Assembly (NCBI GenBank): GCA_031552185.1
Contig: JAVBMU010000058.1
Coordinates: forward strand, 1 to 7,136
DNA length: 7,136 nt
Reading direction: 5' to 3'
Origin: JAVBMU01 sp031552185
GTDB lineage: Bacteria > Actinomycetota > Actinomycetes > Actinomycetales > Cellulomonadaceae
This document shows positions 1 through 6,496 of this stretch, one piece after another (within the stretch, counting starts at the first letter, position 1; every line of letters starts with the position of its first letter). The notes beneath the pieces were generated by a model, which saw only the letters and a list, made by a program, of their open reading frames with translations, was not told where the DNA came from and searched no databases. A program made the position numbers and the translations under genes.

Positions 1-16
1 TGTGCTCTTCCGATCT
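1..16 (+). other. Residual Illumina TruSeq adapter at contig end (artefact)
   Basis: The first 16 bases read TGTGCTCTTCCGATCT, the 3' end of the Illumina TruSeq read-2 adapter. On the minus strand this is AGATCGGAAGAGCACA, the usual adapter read-through sequence. It runs straight into the minus-strand PKS reading frame and would add about five false residues (KIGRA). Genomic sequence most likely begins at base 17. It is an untrimmed library artefact at the end of an assembled contig, not biology. The match is exact over all 16 bases, so chance is very unlikely. Confidence 0.95.
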
Positions 17-77
17 TCGGCTCCGCGGCTCCGCCCGCCGTCGGCTCCGCGGCGCCGCCCGCCGTCGGCTCCGCGGC
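17..77. repeat. 24-bp in-frame tandem repeat (about 2.5 copies) in a PKS linker
   Basis: Two adjacent 24-bp units, 17-40 and 41-64, differ at one base. A third copy starts at 65 and matches for about 13 bases before diverging. Read on the minus strand, each unit encodes the octapeptide AAEPTAGG in the frame of the PKS gene, so the protein carries tandem Ala/Pro/Gly-rich repeats. The array abuts the adapter remnant. It may continue past the contig end and probably helped to break the assembly. It would be a flexible linker or loop after or within the start of the ketoreductase region. Confidence 0.8.
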
Positions 78-3000
78 GGCGACCGCATGCACGATCCGCA
101 GTTCGCGCACCGGCCCGTCCGGGCCGTCGGCGAGCGCGGCACCGAGCGCGGCGGCCAGCGCCCGGGGGTCGTCGAGGGCTGCGTCGACGACCCCGGCCCC
201 GCCGGCGGCCAGCGCGTCGAGCAGCGGGCGGACCGGTCCGGTACGGGGCCCGAGCACCAGCCGGGCGACGCCGGCGGTGGTGGCCGGTTCGGCCGGCGCC
301 GCGGGCGACGCCGCGAGCCGCCGCCAGCCGGGCGCGTAGTAGCGCAGACCCGGCTCGGCCCCCGCCTCGATCCCCGCCTCAGCCGGCGGCGGCCCCGCCG
401 CCGTGGGCCCGGCCCCGGGCTCGATCCAGAACCGCTCCCGCTGGAACGGGTAGCCGGGCAGATCCGGCACGTGCGCGGCCGCGGCCGGGACGCCGTGGGC
501 CGGTGACAGGCCCGCGGCCCACAGGCCGCCGGCCGCGCGCAGGTCGACAAGGACGTCGCTGTCGTCCTCGCTCGGGTGCCGCAGCGTCGGCAGCGCCGTG
601 CGGGCCGGGGACCAGTTCGCGTGCGCGGTGAGGAACCTCGTCAGGGTGTGCCCCGGCCCGACCTCCAGAAACACGGTCGACGGATCGGCCAGCAGCGTCC
701 GGGCACAGTCCGCGAACCGCACCGGCGCCCGCAGATGACCGGCCCAGTAGGCCGGATCGACGGCCTGCTCGGCCGTGATCCAGGTCCCGGTGACGTTCGA
801 ACAGAACGGGATCGCGGGGGCGTGCCGGTCTACGGCGGCCACGGCGTCCGCCAACGCCGCCACGGCGGGGTCCATGCTCGCCGAGTGGAAGGCGTGCGAG
901 GTGTGCAGCCGGCGGCAGGAGACGGCGGCCGCCATGAGCCGCTGCTCCAGCCGGTCGACGGCGTCGAACGGACCGGAGACCACGCACAGACCGGACGAAT
1001 TCACCGCTGCGAGGCTCAGCGCGTCGTCGTCCAGCCACCTGGCGAGTTCCGGCTCGGGGAGGAAGACCGAGAGCATCGCGCCGGGGACCATCGACTGGGC
1101 CAGCCTGCCGCGGACGGCGATCACCGCGACCGCGTCCGGGAGCGAGAAGACCCCGGCCAGGCAGGCGGCGACATACTCGCCGACGCTGTGCCCCACCATC
1201 GCCTGCGGGCGAACCCCACGCGATTCCCACAGCTTGGCCAGGGCATAGTCGATCGTGAACAGGGCCGGCTGGGTGAGCGACGTCTCCGCCAGCCGTGCGG
1301 CGGCGAACTCCCGATCCGCCGGGGCCGGGAACAGGAGCTTGCGCAGGTCCGTGCCGAGATACGGCTCGAACAGCGCACAGCACCGGTCGACCTCGGCCGC
1401 GAACGCGGGCTCCCGCTCGTAGAGCCCCCGGGCGGCGTCGGGATACTGTGCACCCTGGCCGGGAAACAGGAAGGCCACCGGCGGCGGCACCTCGGCCGCC
1501 GTCCCGACGGCGTCGGGCGTGATCGCCCGCAAGGCCGTCGCCGCAGTCGCGGCGTCGGATGCGGCCACCGCCACCCGCCGGGCGAAGGCCCGCCGCCGGC
1601 GGGCGAGCGTGTGGGCGACGGCGCCGAGGTCCGCCGCCGGCCGCCCGCCGGCCGGGTTCGCGAGGTACTCGGCCAGGTCGCGGGCGGCGTCGACCACCGC
1701 CGCGGCGCTGTGGGCCGAGAGCCGCAGGGTCACGGGTCCGCCGCCGGCCGCCGGGCTCGGGATCGGGGCCGGCGGCTCCTCCAGCACAACGTGGACGTTC
1801 GTCCCGCCGATGCCGAACGAGCTGACTCCGGCGCGCCGCGGGGCCGACTCCGGTCGCGGCCACGGCCGCAGCGTGTCGACCACGGCAAAGGGGCCGGCGT
1901 CGAGCGCGAGTTGCGCGGCCGGTCGCGTCACGTGCAGCGAGGGCACCAACTCGCCGTGGCGGAGCATCAGCGCCGTCTTGATCAGGCCGGCCACACCGGA
2001 GGCGGCATCCAGATGGCCGATGTTGCCCTTCACCGAGCCGATCCCGCAGCGGCCGACCTCGTCGGTGTCATCGGCGAAGGCCCGGGTTAGCGCCGCGATC
2101 TCGATCGGGTCGCCGAGCGCCGTCGCGGTGCCGTGCGCCTCCACGTAGCCCACGGTCCGGGCGTCGACGCCGGCGACCGCCAACGCCTCGGCGATCACGG
2201 CGGCCTGTCCGTCCACGCTCGGGGCGGTATACCCGGCCTTGAGGGAGCCGTCGTTGTTCATCGCCGTGCCGAGGATCACGGCACTCACGGCATCGCCGGC
2301 GCGCTGGGCGTCGTCGAGCCGGCGCAGGACGACGATCCCGGCCCCGTTGCCCGGGACCGTGCCGGCCGCCGCCTCGTCGAACGGGCGGCAGTGGCCGTCC
2401 GGGGAGGCGATCCCGCCGGCCTCGTGCAGATAGCCCTGTTTGAGCGGGGTCGAAATGGTCACCCCGCCGGCGAGCGCGATGTCGCATTCGCCGCTGAGTA
2501 GGCTCTGGCAGGCGAGGTGGACGGCGGCGAGCGAGGTGGAGCAGGCGGTCTGGACTGTCACCGCCGGGCCGCGCAGGCCCAGCTTGTAGGCGGCGCGCGT
2601 GGCGAGAAAGTCCTTATCGCTCGCCTGCACCACCTGGTACTGGCCGACGCTTGCGACGACGCCGGGGTTGGTCATCAGGTTCGTCAGCAAGTAGGTGTTC
2701 AGCCCGGCGCCGGCGAACAGGCCGATCCGTCCGGTCATCTCGGCCGGCACGCAACCGGCGTCGACGAGCGCCTGCCAGGCGCATTCCAGGAAGACGCGAT
2801 GCTGCGGATCGAGCACCTCCGCTTCGCGCGGGCTGAAGCCGAAGAAACCCGCATCGAACCGGTCCGCGTCGGCGAGGTAACCCTTCGCCGGCACGTAGTC
2901 CGGATGTTCGGCGAGGGCCGGGTCGACGCCGGACTCCGCGAGTTCATCGGCGGTGAACCGGGCGATGCCCTCGCGGCCCGCGCGCAGATTCGCCCAATAC

Positions 3001-3083
3001 CGCCCGACGTCCGGGGCATCGGGGAACCGCGCGGCCATCCCGACGACGGCGATCCGGTCGAGGGTCTCGGGTGTTGACGTCAT
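17..3083 (-). CDS. Modular type I polyketide synthase, KS-AT(malonyl)-[KR], 3' end missing
   Basis: Extends a carrier-bound chain by one malonyl unit in the cytoplasm. The ketosynthase begins at about residue 10 (RIAVVGMAARFPD) and ends near GGTNVH at about 430. Its triad is C181 (TACSTS), H317 (EAHGTA) and H357 (KGNIGH). The acyltransferase has GQGAQ at 542-546, the serine nucleophile S633 in GHSVGEY, and HAFH at 730-733, the malonyl-type signature (methylmalonyl types usually have YASH). The post-AT linker GYPFQRERFW starts at 877. RYYAPGW with W920 then looks like the start of a ketoreductase structural subdomain. The frame is open to the contig end, so the KR catalytic half, ACP and stop are missing. 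ATG 3083 is fixed by an in-frame TGA at 3089-3087 and by AGGTGA just upstream. There is no long N-terminal coiled coil before the KS. KS style and position after an NRPS suggest it accepts an aminoacyl chain from the upstream PCP. KS and AT calls are firm; KR is inferred. Confidence 0.95.
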
Positions 3084-3086
3084 GGT

Positions 3087-3092
3087 TCACCT
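3087..3092 (-). promoter_or_regulatory. Ribosome-binding site of the downstream PKS gene
   Basis: The minus strand reads AGGTGA, three bases before ATG 3083. The TGA inside it is an in-frame stop for the PKS frame, which excludes any start further upstream. The spacing is short, so initiation may be moderate. Confidence 0.6.
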
Positions 3093-3110
3093 ATCTCGTT
3101 TCCTGCCGAC

Positions 3111-3144
3111 GCTCATGAGCTGCTGAGGCTCGTGAGCTACTGAT
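3111..3144. repeat. Imperfect 17-bp direct repeat with palindromic cores; possible hairpin
   Basis: Unit 1 (3111-3127, GCTCATGAGCTGCTGAG) and unit 2 (3128-3144, GCTCGTGAGCTACTGAT) match at 14 of 17 positions. The first ten bases of unit 1, GCTCATGAGC, are a perfect palindrome; those of unit 2 differ at one base. In the minus-strand transcript the two ten-base cores can pair (9 of 10 pairs, one C-A mismatch) around a seven-base loop. The 3' foot is 27 bases before the PKS start codon. It could be an operator, an mRNA processing or stability element, or chance. There is no U-tract, so it is not a classical intrinsic terminator. Confidence 0.5.
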
Positions 3145-3181
3145 GCCGATCTACCTGGGCGCCGACTGCGTGCTGCCGCCG

Positions 3182-6100
3182 TCACCCGCCGTCGCGACGG
3201 GCCGCCGCGGCGCGGCGCCGGCCGGCGGCCCGCCGGCGCATGGCCGCCCGCTCCCGGGCCTCCCGGTCGACGGCGTTCGAGCCCTCCGCGCCCCCGCTCA
3301 GGTGCCCGGCGAGCGTGGCGACGGTCGGGTACTGGAACAGCAGGACCATCGGCACCTCCCGCCCCAGCCGTTCGCTCAGGAGCGTCCGCACCTGCGCCAT
3401 CAGGAGCGAGTGCCCGCCGAGGTCGAAGAAGTTGTCGCCCCGCCCGACCCGGTCCAGGCCCAGGACCTCGCACCAGATCGCGGCCACCGCCGTCTCCACG
3501 TCGTCGGCCGGCGCCACGTACGGCACCGCTGCGGGCCGGGCGGGGACCGGCAGAGGCAGCCGGGCCCGGTCCACCTTGCCGTTGGCGGACAATGGAAACT
3601 CGGCCAGCACCTCGAAGTGGGCGGGCACCATGTACTCGGGCAGCCGACCGCGCAGGAGCCCGGGCAACTCCGCGATCACGGGCGGCTCGGCGGCGGCGGT
3701 GAGGTAGGCGACGAGGCGGGTGTCGCCCGGCCGCAGCTCGGGCGCCGTGACCACGGCCTCGCGGACTCCCGGCAGGCCGACGAGCACCGCTTCGATCTCG
3801 CCGAGTTCGATCCGAAAGCCGCGCAGCTTGATCTGGTGGTCCAGCCGACCGAGGAAGAGCACCGTCCCGTCCGGCCGGAACCGGGCGAGGTCCCCCGTCT
3901 TGTAGAGCCGGTCGCCGGGCCGGCCGAACGGGTCGGGGACGAATTTCTCCGCCGTCAGCTCCGGGCGGTTGAGGTAGCCGCGGGCGAGGTTGTGCCCGCC
4001 GAGGTGGAGTTCGCCGGGCACGCCCAGCGGGACCGGCTCGAGGTATCGGTCCAGGACATAGACCTGGGTGTTCGCGATCGGCCGGCCGATCGGCACGGGA
4101 CCGGGCGGGTCGTCCGCGCGGCACGGCCACGCAGTGACGTCGATGGCCGCCTCGGTCGGCCCGTAGAGGTTGTGCAGTTCGGCCGCACTACGGGCAACAA
4201 ACCGATCCTGTAGGTCCCGGGGCAGCGCTTCGCCGCTGCAGATCACGCGGCGCAACGAGGTGCAGTTCTCGATGGGCTCGGCCAGGAATGCTTGCAGCAT
4301 CGACGGAACAAAATGGATCGTGGTGACCGACTCGGCGTTGATCAGGCGGGTCAGGTACGCCGGGTCTCGGTGTCCGCCCGGTGCCGCGACGACCATCGTG
4401 GCACCGACCATCAACGGCCAGAAGAACTCCCAGACCGAGACGTCGAAGGAGAACGGCGTCTTCTGCGCCACCCGGTCCGCCCCGGTCAACGGGTAGGCGT
4501 CCTGCATCCACAGCAGGCGGTTGCGCAGCCCCGCGTGGACATTCATCACGCCCTTGGGCACGCCGGTCGAGCCCGAGGTGTAGATCACGTAGGCGAGGTC
4601 CGCCCCAGCGACGTCGACGACCGGGTCGTGCGCCGGCTCCGCCGCCAGGTCCTCGGCCAGGTCCTCGACGAGCCACACGTCCGCGGCGCACTCCGGCAGC
4701 CGTTCGGCGGTGCCGTGCTGCGCCAGGACGACGCGCGGGGCGGCGTCCAGCAGGATCCGGTCGAGCCGGGCGACGGGGTAGTCGGGATCGAGCGGGACAT
4801 ACGCCCCGCCCGCCTTCAGCACCGCGACGAGGGAGAGCACCAGGTCCACGGACCGTTCCATCGCGACGCCGACGAGGACGTCCCGACCGACCCCGGCGCG
4901 GATCAGACGATGCGCGAGTTGGTTGGCGCGGCGGTTGAATTCGGCGTAACTCACCACTCGGCCCTCGAAGACCACGGCGGGAGCATCCGGCGTCCGCGTC
5001 GCCTGGCGGGCGATGCACTCGTGGACGAGACCATCCTCGGCGGGCCACTCGCGCGCCGTGTCGTTGAAGCCGAGCAGGACCCGGTCGCGTTCGGCCCCGA
5101 CGAGCAGCGGGATCCGGTCCACCTCCCGCTCGGGGTCGGCGATCACCTCGTCCAACACGTGCCGCAGCGCACCGGCGAACCGGCCGATGGTCGACTCATC
5201 GAACAGGTCCCGGTCGTATTCGAACCAGCCGACCAGGCCGCCGTCGTCGTGGAAGGCCTGCAGTTCGAGGTCGAATCTGGCCCCCTCGCTGCGCAGGGGG
5301 ATCCGGGTGAGCCGACCGCCGAAACCCGCCGTCGGCACCGGCTCGCGGCCGTAGGTAAAGCTCGCCTGGAAGACGGGCGGCCGGCTGAGGTCGCGCGGCA
5401 GGCCCAGGCCGGCGACGACGACGTCGAACGGCACCTCGTGATGCCGGTAGGCGCCGAGGCACGCGTCGCGAACCTGATCCACTACCTGCCCGAATCGCTG
5501 CCCCGCGCCGAACCGCACCCGGATCGGCAGCGTGTTGATGAAGTAACCGAGCAGGGCCTCGGTCTCGGGCCGGTCGCGCTGCGAGGCCGGCGCGCCGACG
5601 ACGATGTCGTCCTGGTTGCTGTAGCGGTGCAACAGCACCGCGTAGCAGGCGAGCAGGGCCATATACGTCGTCGCGCCGTGGCTGTTGGCGAGGGTGGTGA
5701 GTCGGCGCATCGTCTCGGCGGGCACCTCAACCGGCAGCTGGGCGCCCCGAAAACCCTGCACGGCCGGCCGGGGCCGGTCCGTGGGCAGTTCCAGCGCCGG
5801 CGCGCCGGCCAAGTTTTGCCGCCAGTAGTCGAGTTGGGGCGCCCAGTCCCCGGCCGCTCGGCGGCGGCACTGCCAGACGGCGAAATCCCCGTACTGGATG
5901 GTGGGATCGGGGCGAGGCGATTCGTCCCCCGCGGCGAATGCCTCGTAGTTCCGGGACAACTCGACCAGCAGGATCCCGAATGCCTGCCGGTCGAACATGA
6001 GGTGATGCGCGGCCACCACCAGCACCGTCTCGTCGTCGGCCGTGCGCACCAGCGCGATCCGGATCGGCGGCGCCGCCGCGATGTCGAAGGGCCGGTCCAG

Positions 6101-6496
6101 GACCGCGGCAATCGCGATCTCCTCCAACTCGGCCCCGCTCGGCGGGCTCGAGCGCAGATCGATCTCCGGCACCTCGAACGCGACGGTCGGATGGACGACC
6201 TGCACCGGGCGGCCATCGCGGACCTCGAAGGTGGTGCGGGCCGCCTCGTTGCGGCGGGCGATGTCGTTCAGGGCCCGCGTGAAGAGCGTGGTGTCGACGG
6301 GCGGGCCCTGGATCCGTACCGCACTCAGGCCGACGTAGGCCGGGTTGCCCGGGTGCAGTTGCTCCAGGAACCACATGCCCTCCTGGAAGACCGAGAGCGG
6401 GAACGTTTCCTCCGCCCCCTCCGCCTGCAGGAGCCGGTCGAGGAGCTCACGCTGCTCGGGGGTGAGGGCCGCGAGGCGCTGGGCGAGGTCGGTCAT
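3182..6496 (-). CDS. Single-module non-ribosomal peptide synthetase, C-A(Ser)-PCP
   Basis: Activates an amino acid, predicted L-serine, and acylates it with the chain from the upstream PKS carrier. The condensation domain (about 30-460) has HHLMFD at 164-169, with Arg170 where Gly is usual, then GYFINT near 317 and RDLSRPPVFQ near 368. The adenylation domain (about 490-985) has YTSGSTGVPKG at 639-649, NLYGPTE near 776, YKTGDL near 865 and NGK with K974. Specificity residues are D685, V686, W689, H728, I752, S754, L777, I785, D786 and K974, the same type as EntF and other serine activators. The carrier domain has FFDLGGHS with S1030 as the phosphopantetheine site. No epimerization domain is present, and HHxxxD rather than DxxxxD argues against heterocyclization. 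The last ~30 residues are strongly Arg-rich and may dock to the next protein. ATG 6496 is preferred over GTG 6499: it overlaps the upstream stop as TGATG and has AGGAG seven bases before it. No in-frame TTA codon was noticed. Confidence 0.97.
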   Translation of the reverse strand: MTDLAQRLAALTPEQRELLDRLLQAEGAEETFPLSVFQEGMWFLEQLHPGNPAYVGLSAVRIQGPPVDTTLFTRALNDIARRNEAARTTFEVRDGRPVQVVHPTVAFEVPEIDLRSSPPSGAELEEIAIAAVLDRPFDIAAAPPIRIALVRTADDETVLVVAAHHLMFDRQAFGILLVELSRNYEAFAAGDESPRPDPTIQYGDFAVWQCRRRAAGDWAPQLDYWRQNLAGAPALELPTDRPRPAVQGFRGAQLPVEVPAETMRRLTTLANSHGATTYMALLACYAVLLHRYSNQDDIVVGAPASQRDRPETEALLGYFINTLPIRVRFGAGQRFGQVVDQVRDACLGAYRHHEVPFDVVVAGLGLPRDLSRPPVFQASFTYGREPVPTAGFGGRLTRIPLRSEGARFDLELQAFHDDGGLVGWFEYDRDLFDESTIGRFAGALRHVLDEVIADPEREVDRIPLLVGAERDRVLLGFNDTAREWPAEDGLVHECIARQATRTPDAPAVVFEGRVVSYAEFNRRANQLAHRLIRAGVGRDVLVGVAMERSVDLVLSLVAVLKAGGAYVPLDPDYPVARLDRILLDAAPRVVLAQHGTAERLPECAADVWLVEDLAEDLAAEPAHDPVVDVAGADLAYVIYTSGSTGVPKGVMNVHAGLRNRLLWMQDAYPLTGADRVAQKTPFSFDVSVWEFFWPLMVGATMVVAAPGGHRDPAYLTRLINAESVTTIHFVPSMLQAFLAEPIENCTSLRRVICSGEALPRDLQDRFVARSAAELHNLYGPTEAAIDVTAWPCRADDPPGPVPIGRPIANTQVYVLDRYLEPVPLGVPGELHLGGHNLARGYLNRPELTAEKFVPDPFGRPGDRLYKTGDLARFRPDGTVLFLGRLDHQIKLRGFRIELGEIEAVLVGLPGVREAVVTAPELRPGDTRLVAYLTAAAEPPVIAELPGLLRGRLPEYMVPAHFEVLAEFPLSANGKVDRARLPLPVPARPAAVPYVAPADDVETAVAAIWCEVLGLDRVGRGDNFFDLGGHSLLMAQVRTLLSERLGREVPMVLLFQYPTVATLAGHLSGGAEGSNAVDREARERAAMRRRAAGRRRAAAARRDGG

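Larger units (their letters stand above)
3084..3181 (-). other. Intergenic spacer between NRPS and PKS genes
   Basis: This gap lies between the NRPS stop (TGA at 3184-3182) and the PKS ATG. It contains an imperfect 17-bp direct repeat that can fold into a hairpin, the PKS ribosome-binding site, and a possible nine-codon reading frame (3116 to 3087, MSVGRKRDR). That frame starts inside the hairpin and stops three bases before the PKS start. No T-rich tract follows the hairpin and I see no convincing -35/-10 promoter. The two genes are probably co-transcribed, but unlike the upstream pair they are not translationally overlapped. Confidence 0.6.

Noticed and set aside
17..77. CRISPR array at the left edge
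   Set aside because: The 24-bp units are directly adjacent with no spacers and encode an in-frame octapeptide repeat.
379..2090. Overlapping open frames of about 500 codons on both strands inside the PKS gene
   Set aside because: They overlap KS and AT coding sequence with intact motifs, and their translations are low-complexity Arg/Gly/Ala-rich. They are shadows of the PKS frame.
3111..3137. Hairpin as a Rho-independent terminator after the NRPS gene
   Set aside because: No U-tract follows the stem on the minus strand, and the same pathway continues immediately downstream, so termination here is not supported.
3143..4213. Plus-strand frame of 356 codons over the NRPS 3' half
   Set aside because: It lies antisense to the A and PCP domains, has no recognisable motif, and its composition is that of a shadow frame.
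5980..6010. Heterocyclization (Cy) domain that would turn serine into an oxazoline
   Set aside because: The core motif keeps HHxxxD; the DxxxxD motif of Cy domains is absent.
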